Below are positions 9,505 through 17,026 of a DNA stretch of 51,794 nt, one piece after another. The first letter of the stretch is position 1, and each line of letters starts with the position of its first letter. The notes beneath the pieces are model-generated. The model was not told where the DNA came from. It saw nothing but the letters and a program-made list of their open reading frames with translations, and did not search any database. The DNA is taken from contig NZ_FOXW01000002.1 of the NCBI RefSeq assembly GCF_900115825.1, positions 1 to 51,794 of the forward strand. Direction: 5' to 3'. Position numbers and translations under genes: made by a program. The stretch is from Desemzia incerta. Lineage in GTDB: Bacteria; Bacillota; Bacilli; Lactobacillales; Carnobacteriaceae.

Positions 9505-10188
9505 TTATGTCATATCTGTTTCATGGACAAATGACTCGATTTCTTTTAGTTGTTTTATATAGTGCAAAAATGTTTCAGGATCCAGTTCTTTAGCTTTTTG
9601 CAGGCATTTTTTGACTTCATCCGGATCTTGTCCGAGCGCTCTTTTTGCCAAAGCGAGTTTAAACCATGCTTCAGCATTCGTGTCGTCAATAGAAACCACT
9701 TTGTCAAAATACCGTTCAGCATCACTGAATGATTCTGTCTGCAGCAAACTATTGCCGATCAGCAGCAACACTCTCTTATCCTCAGGAAAATACGTTTCAG
9801 CTTCTAATAGATAAGCTATCGCCATTTTCGGCTGTTCCAAAACAAAGTAACATTGCCCAATCATAGCGGCGGCTTCTTTCGCCAACACCGTTTCTTTTTG
9901 TTGGAAAACTTTCTGGTAGTTCTCTAACGCTTTGGAAAAATTCTGTTGTTGGTAATGCCAATTTCCATAAGCATATAGATAAGCTTCTTCTGCGCCAAAC
10001 TTTTCTTTAACAGCGTCTAATACGGCTTTTGCATCTGCGAACTTCTCAGCAGCGATCAACACATTGATCAAATTGTAATAACTCTCTTTTTTATCTGGTT
10101 CTTCATCAATGGCTTTAAATAACATCGCAACAGCCTCATTAGCTTGTCCTTTGTTCCATAAAGATAGGGCTTCTTGATTCAAATCCAT
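9505..10188 (-). CDS. Tetratricopeptide-repeat protein
   Basis: A 227-residue cytoplasmic protein built almost wholly of TPR helix pairs (for example KKESYYNLINVLIAA, AEEAYLYAYGNWHYQQ and DTNAEAWFKLALAKRALG), without a signal peptide or catalytic motif. TPR domains act as protein-binding scaffolds; the partner is unknown. GGGAGG lies eight bases before the ATG. It is the first gene of a probable two-gene operon with recD2, an arrangement also seen in other Lactobacillales. Confidence 0.85.
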   Translation of the reverse strand: MDLNQEALSLWNKGQANEAVAMLFKAIDEEPDKKESYYNLINVLIAAEKFADAKAVLDAVKEKFGAEEAYLYAYGNWHYQQQNFSKALENYQKVFQQKETVLAKEAAAMIGQCYFVLEQPKMAIAYLLEAETYFPEDKRVLLLIGNSLLQTESFSDAERYFDKVVSIDDTNAEAWFKLALAKRALGQDPDEVKKCLQKAKELDPETFLHYIKQLKEIESFVHETDMT

Positions 10189-10350
10189 GCTTCCAGCCTC
10201 CCTTAAAACACTCCATTCTATTTTACACTAAAAGTAGCTTTTGGACTACCGTTTGAAAGAGAACTTGTTTCTAAACCATATTTCTATAGTGAGCTCTCTT
10301 CATTTGTATTATACTGAACCTACAAACTACGCACTTAAAAGGAGTTCTTT

Positions 10351-11730
10351 ATGACAAAGAAAATAGGGATAAGAATAGGACTTATCTTCTGTCTTTTATT
10401 ACTTTTTGCTGCATTCAACAGCACAAAAGAAGCACGACCAACTTTGGTAAAACGTGATCCTTTTGTGCCTACTGAATCTCTTACAAAGGATGATTCTATT
10501 TGGGTCATTACTGATTTGCACTATTTGTCTCCCTCTTTATCTGACGAGGGCGAAAGTTTTACCTTTATCAAAGAAACTTCTGCTGGAAAAGAATTAGATT
10601 ACCCTGCACAACGTATGGAAGCTCTTATCTGGCAAATTGAAAAAGAACGTCCAAAGCTTTTACTCGTCAGCGGAGACTTGACATTGAACGGAGAAAAACA
10701 AAGTGCTGTAGAATTAGCCGATTACTTCCAACAAATCGAACAATTCGGCACTCAAGTATACGTAATCCCTGGTAACCATGATATTTCAAATGGTTGGGCG
10801 AGAAAGTTCGTTGGAGAAGACCAAGAAAAAACGGATCAGATCCTCCCAGAAGATTTTCAATCTATCTTCAGCAACATGGGATATCAAGATGCTTATACCT
10901 TAGATGAACACTCTTTAAGTTACGCTGTCCAGCCGTACACGGATTTAATTTTATTGATGCTGGATACCAATGTCTATTCTCAAACAGAAGGCAAAGGCGC
11001 ACCTCCTTCAAATGGGCGCTTGGAAAAAGAAACGTTGACTTGGATAGAGTCGGTTTTTGAAGACGCCAAAAAATCTGGCGCCACAGTCCTCCCGGTATTG
11101 CATCATAATCTGTTGGAACACAATGACTTTATGACCAAAGGATTTACTCTGGACAATAACGAAGAGGTAAAAGCCTTATTCCTAAAATACAATATACCAG
11201 TTGTGTTCACTGGACATACTCATGTACAAGACATTGCTCACGAGGAAAACACTTTATATGATGTCACTACCGCTGCTTTTTCGGTTATGACACCAAGCAT
11301 TGGCAAAGTAACTTTCGACAATAACCAAGTTTCTTATGAGAAACAAGCGGTAGATATGGAAGCTTGGGCATCTGAAACGAATCAAACGGATAACAATTTA
11401 TTGAACTACACAGATTATGCCACCCATCTATTCGTGGAAGACGGCATCAATATGGGTCTACGTCAAATGATCGAAGAACAATGGCATGACGACAGCTATG
11501 CCGAAGAAGTTGGAGCATTTGTAGGAGAAAGCAACCGCCTCTTCTTTAGCGGCGAATCCTCTCAAATGAGCACCAAGGAACTCAAGCTGATGAAAGAATC
11601 ACAGGGCTACCAATTAATCAAAAAACATTCCAAAGGGTTCTTGCTTCGCTATATGGACAATATTTTAAAAAGTGACGGCCATTCGGATTTGGAATTGAGT
11701 GTTCCGTTATTACAATCTGTCGATAACTAA
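10351..11730 (+). CDS. Metallophosphoesterase, membrane-anchored or secreted
   Basis: A 459-residue calcineurin-like phosphoesterase. The N-terminus (KKIGIRIGLIFCLLLLFAAF) is a signal peptide or anchor without a clear lipobox, which puts the catalytic domain outside the membrane. The five family motifs for two metal ions are visible: DLHYLSP, LLLVSGDLTLNG, YVIPGNHDIS, LPVLHHN and FTGHTHVQD. The C-terminal 130 residues carry no recognised motif. The natural substrate is unknown; relatives act on nucleotides, lipids or teichoic-acid precursors. AAAGGAG precedes the ATG. It is divergent from the TPR gene and is the last core gene before the accessory island. Confidence 0.85.
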   Translation: MTKKIGIRIGLIFCLLLLFAAFNSTKEARPTLVKRDPFVPTESLTKDDSIWVITDLHYLSPSLSDEGESFTFIKETSAGKELDYPAQRMEALIWQIEKERPKLLLVSGDLTLNGEKQSAVELADYFQQIEQFGTQVYVIPGNHDISNGWARKFVGEDQEKTDQILPEDFQSIFSNMGYQDAYTLDEHSLSYAVQPYTDLILLMLDTNVYSQTEGKGAPPSNGRLEKETLTWIESVFEDAKKSGATVLPVLHHNLLEHNDFMTKGFTLDNNEEVKALFLKYNIPVVFTGHTHVQDIAHEENTLYDVTTAAFSVMTPSIGKVTFDNNQVSYEKQAVDMEAWASETNQTDNNLLNYTDYATHLFVEDGINMGLRQMIEEQWHDDSYAEEVGAFVGESNRLFFSGESSQMSTKELKLMKESQGYQLIKKHSKGFLLRYMDNILKSDGHSDLELSVPLLQSVDN

Positions 11731-11774
11731 TTGATACGTTAGAAATTTTAATTAAGCACTGTAGGAGGAAAAAG

Positions 11775-11900
11775 ATGATCATTTGCTTAGATGGAGCATT
11801 TTAAGCTGGAAAAACCACTATAGCTGAGCGATTACACGTAAAGCTAACAGCTTCATTTATTTATAATTCTGAAGACATTATCATGAGATATAAAAGTAAT
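11775..11900 (+). pseudogene. Broken TmrB-like P-loop ATPase, 5' fragment only
   Basis: A strong AGGAGG precedes ATG 11775, and the reading is MIICLDGAF-stop-AGKTTIAERLHVKL, then TASFIYNSEDIIMRYKS. This is the Walker A region of a TmrB-like (tunicamycin-resistance type) ATPase, in which the family usually has GAFGSGKT or similar; a TAA at 11802-11804 replaces the glycine codon. The homology ends in a hairpin at 11901, so most of the gene is lost. Function is expected to be nil. Confidence 0.6.
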
Positions 11901-11935
11901 AAAGCCATCCAGTGTTTTTCTCACTCGATGGCTTT
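11901..11935. terminator. Terminator after the metallophosphoesterase/ATPase remnant
   Basis: AAAGCCATC (11901-11909) and GATGGCTTT (11927-11935), with inner AGTG/CACT pairing, form a good stem followed by T residues. Confidence 0.7.
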
Positions 11936-11999
11936 TAACATATGTTTTTGTTAATTACTTTATTTTTCAAACTTATTGCATAGCTAAAAAACTTTGCGT

Positions 12000-12809
12000 T
12001 TAATGTAATATTAATTTTATAGATAAGTAATTTATGATGGCAGAGCATGTTGTTAATACAAGTATCGCATCCGAGAGATCTGATAAAATAGTTTTCTCAT
12101 TACCTGCATGTCTTATACCATTATTACTTGCTAGTCCATACATTGTCTCGAAAGGTTTAATGAACGTTAAATCAATTTCATTATTATGATTATCTATAAT
12201 TTTCTTGATAGCTACACCAAGCGTATTCTTTTTATTAGGTTGTAAACCTGCCACTTGAATAAAGCAACTTTCAACAGCATTGATTGCTTCTCTAATAACC
12301 GAATTGTAATCTGGATTTTCTTTTTCACTTAAATTTGAAATTGCATTCTGAAGATGTGTTTTTGCATATTCAAATGGTGATTCCGAAGCTGAATCTATTG
12401 TTAGAATTGAATGCTCATCAGTTATTGGAACAAACTCATTATTCTCCATGAGCCTGTATCCAGATTGTTCTTCTTCTAAAATACGAGTAATTTTTTCTTT
12501 TAAATTCTTATATATAAGATTAACTTTAGCAAGTATCTCTATGAGATCATAATACATATACCACTCCAACTCTTCTAGTTTTTGGATTACGTCTTCATGG
12601 TAAGTAGTATAATGATGCCTTGATGATAAACTAAATGTTATATTCTCTTTAAAAAATTCTTCAATTAAAAACCGATATAAGTCCCAACTGAATGATTCAG
12701 TCCCATAAGTAGAGATCTTTACAGTTTCTTCAAACACTTCATACAAAATATTAGAAAATCTATTTTTCAAACTATCAGATATACTATCTATTAGTATTAC
12801 ATCTTCCAT
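12000..12809 (-). CDS. AbiJ-NTD4-like protein, candidate abortive-infection phage defence
   Basis: A 269-residue soluble protein. The N-terminus (IDSISDSLKNRFSNILYEVF, later SWDLYRFLIEEFF) follows the pattern of the AbiJ_NTD4 domain. The C-terminal 110 residues (YNSVIREAINAVESCFIQVA, then GIRHAGNEKTILSDLSDA) match the helical tail that accompanies AbiJ_NTD4 in phage-defence proteins, including the GIRHA motif and the final CSAIINYL helix. Family members are proposed to act in abortive infection by an unknown mechanism. The recognition is from memory of the family pattern, not a search. The ribosome site (AGGA) is weak. It lies 480 bases downstream of the reverse transcriptase on the same strand, in AT-rich DNA unlike the flanking core genes. 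Confidence 0.6.
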   Translation of the reverse strand: MEDVILIDSISDSLKNRFSNILYEVFEETVKISTYGTESFSWDLYRFLIEEFFKENITFSLSSRHHYTTYHEDVIQKLEELEWYMYYDLIEILAKVNLIYKNLKEKITRILEEEQSGYRLMENNEFVPITDEHSILTIDSASESPFEYAKTHLQNAISNLSEKENPDYNSVIREAINAVESCFIQVAGLQPNKKNTLGVAIKKIIDNHNNEIDLTFIKPFETMYGLASNNGIRHAGNEKTILSDLSDAILVLTTCSAIINYLSIKLILH

Positions 12810-13285
12810 TTTTTTAATCCTAGTCGTTTTGAAAAGAGCACCTGTTCTTCCTCCCCACTTTATAACACTACAATTTCCATTAGTTTGTACTTCATTATCA
12901 TATTTAAATCCTTATTCCAGAAATCTTAATCAGAAAAAAGCATATACAAATATCGATTAATTAAAAGTAATTGCTCCTGTGTTCCATGCTACTACTAATA
13001 TAATATAAGTGACGATAATTCACTATTTAAATTGAAATATTATCTAGACTCAAGTGAGTAACTAATTGTACAAACAAATTATCATGTTGAAACAAAATAT
13101 CAGTCTCAGCTATATAAATTTACAAAAGTTGATACGACAAATGATATATCGATACCAGTAAAATTTTAGATGTTAAACTTTTTGAGGAAATCCAAAGGCT
13201 TAAAGAATAAAAATTGATTTCATTGCAATTAAAACTGGATTTTCGAATTCTTAATCTTATAGATTGTTGACTTTCCATAACAAAT
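12810..13285. other. AT-rich gap between AbiJ-like gene and reverse transcriptase
   Basis: No intact gene is visible in these 476 bases. The region is strongly AT-rich, contains one degraded coding fragment on the plus strand (13062-13210) and no clear terminator hairpin. The AbiJ-like gene probably has its own promoter here, but no convincing -35/-10 pair was found. Confidence 0.5.
13062..13210 (+). pseudogene. Frameshifted 3' remnant of an unrecognised gene
   Basis: An open stretch of 35 codons reads LIVQTNYHVETKYQSQLYKF, then TKVDTTNDISIPVK, and stops at 13167. A one-base shift near 13160 continues it as ILDVKLFEEIQRLKE to a TAA at 13208-13210. The composition looks like real protein, with no start codon or ribosome site. 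The source family is not recognised. Confidence 0.35.
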
Positions 13286-14638
13286 CTATTTCTCTATTTT
13301 TGTGTGTAAATTAACACTTAACCTTTTTTCAATTTTCTTTTTACGATTCTTGATTTGCTGCATCATTAAATTTTCTGTATTAGGAGATAACTTATCAAAC
13401 TTTTGCTGTGCTCTCCAAGCATAAGAAATAAAATTCCCAAAACTTCCTCGATTTCTACCTAAATCAGTATATAATCCATAGATTTGTTTTCTATAAGGAA
13501 GTTTTATTAAAGATTTTTTTTCTTTTATTTTCTTAGCTTTATCAATTAATTGATAGGCTTTCCGGTAAAATTTGTATGGACTTTTCACTCTCATTTCAAC
13601 TTTTTTTCCATCAAATAAAAATCCAAGATAATCTAAGCGCGAAAATTTTCTCTGATTTATATCAAATAATTGTGAATTTGTATATTCAAACATTCCAGTC
13701 TTCTCTTCTTGAATCTCAATTTTATTATTAATAGCGTGAACTCTTACTAATTTCTCTATCTCTTTAAAATCCGTGGCAGATAGTGAAGATATTTTTTGTT
13801 CTTTAGGAAGCACTAGTATAAAATCATCTGAATACCTTCTATATAATCCCGAATGCTTATCTGCAATTTCTTTCAATTTTGAATCAAAATTTATAGCATA
13901 GATGTTCGCAAAAACTGCACTAATCGCAGTCCCTTGAGGAATACCAAACCCTTTGGTATTTGATATACACTTATACTGGTTTTGAAATTTTCTGAATTCA
14001 CTTAATTGACTAAAATAACTATTTTTCTTGCTTCTCCTAATTTGTTTATCTGTTCCATACTTTTTAATTAGATGTTCTTTTTCATAGTATCCATATTTAG
14101 TAATTGACTTATAGACATTAAACCAATCTCTTTCTAATCTTTCTAAATTAAGCACAGTAAGCAAATTCATTTTTAAATACTTATGATCAATTTGATCAAA
14201 AAAATGTGTGAAATCACCAACTAATATATACGACTCTTTAAAATCGACAATTTCATTTATAACTTCAGCAGCAAAATCAATATTAGATTTATATTCTTTA
14301 TTATTTCTATATGCTGTTGAACATTTATCCATTTCCTTGTTAAACATCCATTGATTATAACAATTGTTTAAATTGTCTGCGTAATATTTATAGATATAGT
14401 TATCAAGATGTCCGGCATACATTATATCTCGGGTTTTCAATTTAATAGGCCGGTTGTTCAATTTAGAATTTTTCTCGCCAATATTTTTTTCAAATGATGT
14501 TATGTAATGAATAAAAGGTAAAAAGCTATGCTCCGCAATCTTTTTTGGATTGGTAACATAGCTTTCAACAGTCTCAATTTTTACTTTTCGGTCAAAGTGA
14601 ATATACCTTTTCATTTTATATTTATTAACATCTAACAT
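13286..14638 (-). CDS. Reverse transcriptase of the defence-associated (DRT2-like/unknown-group) type
   Basis: A 450-residue RNA-directed DNA polymerase. Seen: an N-terminal RYIHFDRKV...PKKIAEHSFLPFIHYI region; motif A GDFTHFFDQIDH with catalytic Asp142; motif B FGIPQGTAIS (231-240); the active site YSDD (269-272); LDYLGFLFDG (335-344); and a basic helical thumb. There is no maturase X region, no HNH endonuclease and no intron RNA, so it is not a group II intron enzyme, and the retron VTG motif was not seen. The N-terminal pattern recalls antiviral Drt2 reverse transcriptases, which copy an upstream ncRNA; that match is from memory. The start is ATG 14638 because GAGGTG lies five bases upstream. 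The frame stays open to a GTG at 14752, but those codons lie in the structured leader. Confidence 0.8.
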   Translation of the reverse strand: MLDVNKYKMKRYIHFDRKVKIETVESYVTNPKKIAEHSFLPFIHYITSFEKNIGEKNSKLNNRPIKLKTRDIMYAGHLDNYIYKYYADNLNNCYNQWMFNKEMDKCSTAYRNNKEYKSNIDFAAEVINEIVDFKESYILVGDFTHFFDQIDHKYLKMNLLTVLNLERLERDWFNVYKSITKYGYYEKEHLIKKYGTDKQIRRSKKNSYFSQLSEFRKFQNQYKCISNTKGFGIPQGTAISAVFANIYAINFDSKLKEIADKHSGLYRRYSDDFILVLPKEQKISSLSATDFKEIEKLVRVHAINNKIEIQEEKTGMFEYTNSQLFDINQRKFSRLDYLGFLFDGKKVEMRVKSPYKFYRKAYQLIDKAKKIKEKKSLIKLPYRKQIYGLYTDLGRNRGSFGNFISYAWRAQQKFDKLSPNTENLMMQQIKNRKKKIEKRLSVNLHTKIEK

Positions 14639-14980
14639 AGTAGCACCTCTTTTTATGAGCAGAAAGGAACGGCAGATCTGGTTTCTGACAATCGTTCCTT
14701 CTGCAACAATCAGCCATAGAACTACATTATTGACTATTTCTATATGTAGCACACCAGAAAGATTTAACTAATCTGTTACAATGTAGTTGAACGGAAGTTA
14801 GGAGGGCTTCATCACGTGGATATCACCTTGTTCTTAATTCTCATTCTCACAATCACGTTAATTCAAGAATCATTAATTATTCTTGATATTAACTCAGCAC
14901 TGCTCTCGTCTAAGTATTTCAGTAAGGAGCTGCTTGACTGTTTCAAACATCGTATACTACTAACGTGGTACTAGTAGGCA
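14639..14980 (-). ncRNA. Long structured leader, candidate ncRNA template of the reverse transcriptase
   Basis: About 340 nt lie between the presumed transcription start (from the -10 at 14987-14992) and the RT start codon. At least four hairpins are visible on the transcribed strand: 14957-14977 (CTACTA/TAGTAG); 14857-14893 (14 bp with one bulged base, 8-nt loop); 14722-14749 (CTACAT/ATGTAG); and 14659-14704 (12 bp with one bulge), just before the ribosome site. No gene with a ribosome site lies inside. The position and size fit the upstream ncRNAs of DRT2 and DRT9 systems. The boundaries and the function are inference. Confidence 0.55.
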
Positions 14981-14986
14981 TTAAAT

Positions 14987-14992
14987 ATTATA
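14987..14992 (-). promoter_or_regulatory. -10 box for the RT leader transcript
   Basis: A perfect TATAAT on the minus strand lies 62 bases past the end of the small zinc-ribbon gene. The -35 position holds only ATATAT, so the promoter would be weak or need an activator. Confidence 0.45.
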
Positions 14993-15048
14993 GCATATTT
15001 TTTTGCTAAATATATCTAAGTTGTCAGTTTTAGTTCTTAGATATAATT

Positions 15049-15216
15049 TTATTTGAACTTATTTTTTGTAATTACTCCCAAAAGTACCGTTCCCGCTAAA
15101 CCAATTCCTGTACCGACCTTATTCCACTTCTCATTTCTTTTTTTTCTACAATTTTCACATATCTTTTTATCTTCAACTATTTCCTTACCGCATTCTTTAC
15201 AATGATTCATTTCCAT
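15049..15216 (-). CDS. 55-residue zinc-ribbon protein with one membrane segment
   Basis: A small gene starting one base after the stop of the 345-residue gene. Its ribosome site AAGGAGG lies inside the last codons of that gene, so the two are translationally coupled. The protein starts MEMNHCKECGKEIVED, carries four cysteines as C-x2-C-x10-C-x2-C (a zinc ribbon), then a lysine/arginine-rich linker and a glycine-rich hydrophobic segment GTGIGLAGTVLLGVIT near the C-terminus, which could be a membrane helix. The family is not recognised. The tight coupling suggests it works with its larger neighbour. Confidence 0.7.
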   Translation of the reverse strand: MEMNHCKECGKEIVEDKKICENCRKKRNEKWNKVGTGIGLAGTVLLGVITKNKFK

Positions 15217-15217
15217 G

Positions 15218-16255
15218 TTATTTAACCTCCTTTTTATCTGCTATTTCCAAAAAATCAGGCATAAAATACACTTCAAATAACTCCTCGTTCTCATCAAGGA
15301 ATTTAATAATTGAATCTGAGGCTTCAACAACATTGTTAGATAAAAACTTAAAAGGATTTGTTGGGATCGATAAGTGTTCATCAAGGAATAATGCATCTGT
15401 TCCAGAGAAATTTTCGATAATCATTTCTTTAAACTCACAAACAGCGTAATTAAGTACATCAAACTCCCCTAATTCAAATAAAGATGTGATTTGAATACTA
15501 AACGCATCCTTCATATAAGAGAGGTTTTCTAAAGCAATCTGCGCAAGCTTGTCTCCCTCTGCAGCTGATATATTACTACTGAAAATAGGAATCTTATTAT
15601 TTAATTTCTGTGACTCCAATTGAATTTTACTTTCAAGTAATTGGTTTAATAATAAATTTTTAGCATCTGTTGCTTGAGTTAGTGCGTTATGCAGCAATGT
15701 TTGTTTTGTTTCAGCATTTTTAGAAAGCATAGCCATCTCATACTTCTCTTTGGCAGACTGGACTTCAGCGTATCGGTTCAAATCAAAATTTCTATTTACA
15801 CGATTTACTTTTTCACCAAGTAAATCTAGTTGCCGGGTGATCTCTTCTAGTTGCATAGTTAAACCTGCTGTAGCAATTGCAGGACCAAAATTAACAGGTA
15901 CTTCTTTGATAGGTATATTTTTAAATATTTGTCCTGTTTTAGAATTTACAAATTGAGCATATTTTGTACCAGATTCAGTATATGTACCAAAAGTGATTTC
16001 CCCATTAGCTAATTTTACCGCCATTTCTTGTGAGATGTCTAAAGCAATCTCACCATGTAGCTTTAATTCCTCAACAAATATGGGTATATTAGGTAGTTGT
16101 GCTACAATTATTGACAACAACTGCAGGTGTCTTTTTTCTTTGTGTTTTTCAAACGGTCGTTTACGAATAGTAACGTTCTTTTCACTGTTGTTATCTTTTA
16201 ATGTGATTTCTTTTTTAGTTTTAGAGAATTGATTAGCATTTTTTGTAGTTGCCAT
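15218..16255 (-). CDS. Protein of unknown function, 345 residues, candidate accessory or defence factor
   Basis: Not recognised. The N-terminal 50 residues are basic and low-complexity. A compact part follows (QLPNIPIFVEELKLHGEIAL, then SGTKYAQFVNSKTGQIFKNI), then a short hydrophobic stretch FGPAIATAGLTM at about 120. After that comes a long helical region with coiled-coil character (LEEITRQLDLLGEKVNRVNR, then QSAKEKYEMAMLSKN and further helices) and an acidic C-terminus. No catalytic motif is seen. AGGAG lies five bases before the ATG. It forms an operon with the zinc-ribbon protein and sits directly upstream of the RT unit on the same strand, which is the only hint to its role. Confidence 0.6.
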   Translation of the reverse strand: MATTKNANQFSKTKKEITLKDNNSEKNVTIRKRPFEKHKEKRHLQLLSIIVAQLPNIPIFVEELKLHGEIALDISQEMAVKLANGEITFGTYTESGTKYAQFVNSKTGQIFKNIPIKEVPVNFGPAIATAGLTMQLEEITRQLDLLGEKVNRVNRNFDLNRYAEVQSAKEKYEMAMLSKNAETKQTLLHNALTQATDAKNLLLNQLLESKIQLESQKLNNKIPIFSSNISAAEGDKLAQIALENLSYMKDAFSIQITSLFELGEFDVLNYAVCEFKEMIIENFSGTDALFLDEHLSIPTNPFKFLSNNVVEASDSIIKFLDENEELFEVYFMPDFLEIADKKEVK

Positions 16256-16286
16256 ATTTTACTCCTAAAAAGAATTATTTTAGTTA

Positions 16287-16292
16287 ATTATA
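16287..16292 (-). promoter_or_regulatory. -10 box for the 345-residue gene
   Basis: TATAAT lies 32 bases upstream of the start. The -35 region (TAGTAA at 17 bases) is a poor match. Confidence 0.4.
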
Positions 16293-16416
16293 CAGCTGAT
16301 ATTGTGAATTTACTATAATTTTCCAAACTCTAAGTACTATCGTTTTTTATGCAGTTAGTATTTTAAAGTACATAACGTAACTTATCAAGGTTTCTTTTAG
16401 GGTTTGCAAATATTAA

Positions 16417-16454
16417 AAAGACATCAAACAATTATCATAGTGTTTGATGTCTTT
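16417..16454. terminator. Terminator of the dead gene, upstream of the 345-residue gene
   Basis: AAAGACATCAAACA (16417-16430) and TGTTTGATGTCTTT (16441-16454) form a perfect 14-bp stem with a 10-nt loop. It ends transcription on the minus strand ahead of the 345-residue gene's promoter. Confidence 0.8.
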
Positions 16455-16469
16455 CTCAATTACTCTATT

Positions 16470-16868
16470 CTATCTCTTTTCTAATGGCAAAATTTCTTCT
16501 TCGATCAAGTCAGTAAATTGTTCCCTAACTTCTTTCCAATAAGTCAATTTCTTAACGAGTTGTTCTGAACTCTGTTTATATGTTTCATAATCACTTGTCC
16601 GCTTTAACTCATATTCTCCATTTTGACGTTTTTTTGAAGGGTTATAATTTTCTACTACATATTGGAATTCATCGGATTTTAATCCCATCTTTTCAGAAAA
16701 TTCTTCAGCTAACCTTGGATTCCCTCTACCTAAATCACTTATATAGGAATCAACTTCATTCGAGTTTTATTTGATCTCTTCAAATTTTAAACTGGCATCA
16801 TTGCTAGGAACAGTTTCTTTTTTATTTAATTTTTTTATAAACTCATTCTTAGAAATTTCAGGAGGAAT
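16470..16868 (-). pseudogene. Inactivated gene of unknown family (in-frame stop, interrupted by a MITE-like insertion)
   Basis: The minus-strand frame encodes IPPEISKNEFIKKLNKKETV, then PSNDASLKFEEIK, then a TAA at 16767-16769, then NSNEVDSYISDLGRGNPRLA, and on to ILPLEKR and a stop at 16470. The composition is uniform across the stop, so this is one gene with a nonsense codon. The 5' part is interrupted at 16868 by the palindromic element. The last 72 residues could in principle be translated from an ATG at 16688, but no ribosome site precedes it. The family is not recognised; the charged helical sequence is of the kind found in plasmid or phage genes. Confidence 0.5.
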
Positions 16869-17026
16869 ATGGAGTGGCTTGGAGCCATGAAGAAGGATGC
16901 AATGAGAATTACTTAGTGTGCGGCTTCAGCCGTTACACTAAGTTTGAAGCTTGCAAGTCTTGAGACGCTCTTCGGCTCAAGGCGGTCCCATGGCTCTTCC
17001 TAAGTCACCCCATAAACCGGAGGAAT
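16861..17026. mobile_element. MITE-like palindromic insertion with direct repeats
   Basis: GGAGGAAT occurs at 16861-16868 and again at 17019-17026, flanking about 150 bases whose ends pair: ATGGAGTGGCTT (16869-16880) with AAGTCACCCCAT (17002-17013), 10 of 12 identical, and then GAGCCATG with CATGGCTC. Inside are the stem ACTTAGTGT/ACACTAAGT, whose loop contains CGGC-TTCA-GCCG, and a CTTGAG/CTCAAG stem. There is no coding capacity. It has the form of a miniature inverted-repeat element inserted in the dead gene. The right inverted repeat ends five bases before the direct repeat, so the exact borders are uncertain. An RNA role for the fold cannot be excluded. Confidence 0.55.

Noticed and set aside
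13286-14638. Reverse transcriptase as a group II intron maturase
   Set aside because: There is no maturase X or endonuclease domain in the protein and no domain V-like hairpin in the flanking DNA; the C-terminus ends after a short basic thumb.
14639-14752. RT starting at the upstream GTG (488 residues)
   Set aside because: No ribosome site precedes 14752, while GAGGTG fits the ATG at 14638; the extra 38 codons lie within stable hairpins.
13286-14992. Retron with msr-msd RNA
   Set aside because: The protein is longer than usual retron RTs and the conserved VTG motif after the YxDD region was not found; the paired inverted repeats expected at the ends of an msr-msd were not seen.
16869-17018. 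CRISPR or tRNA-like structure
   Set aside because: There is only one copy of each palindrome, with no spacer pattern and no cloverleaf.
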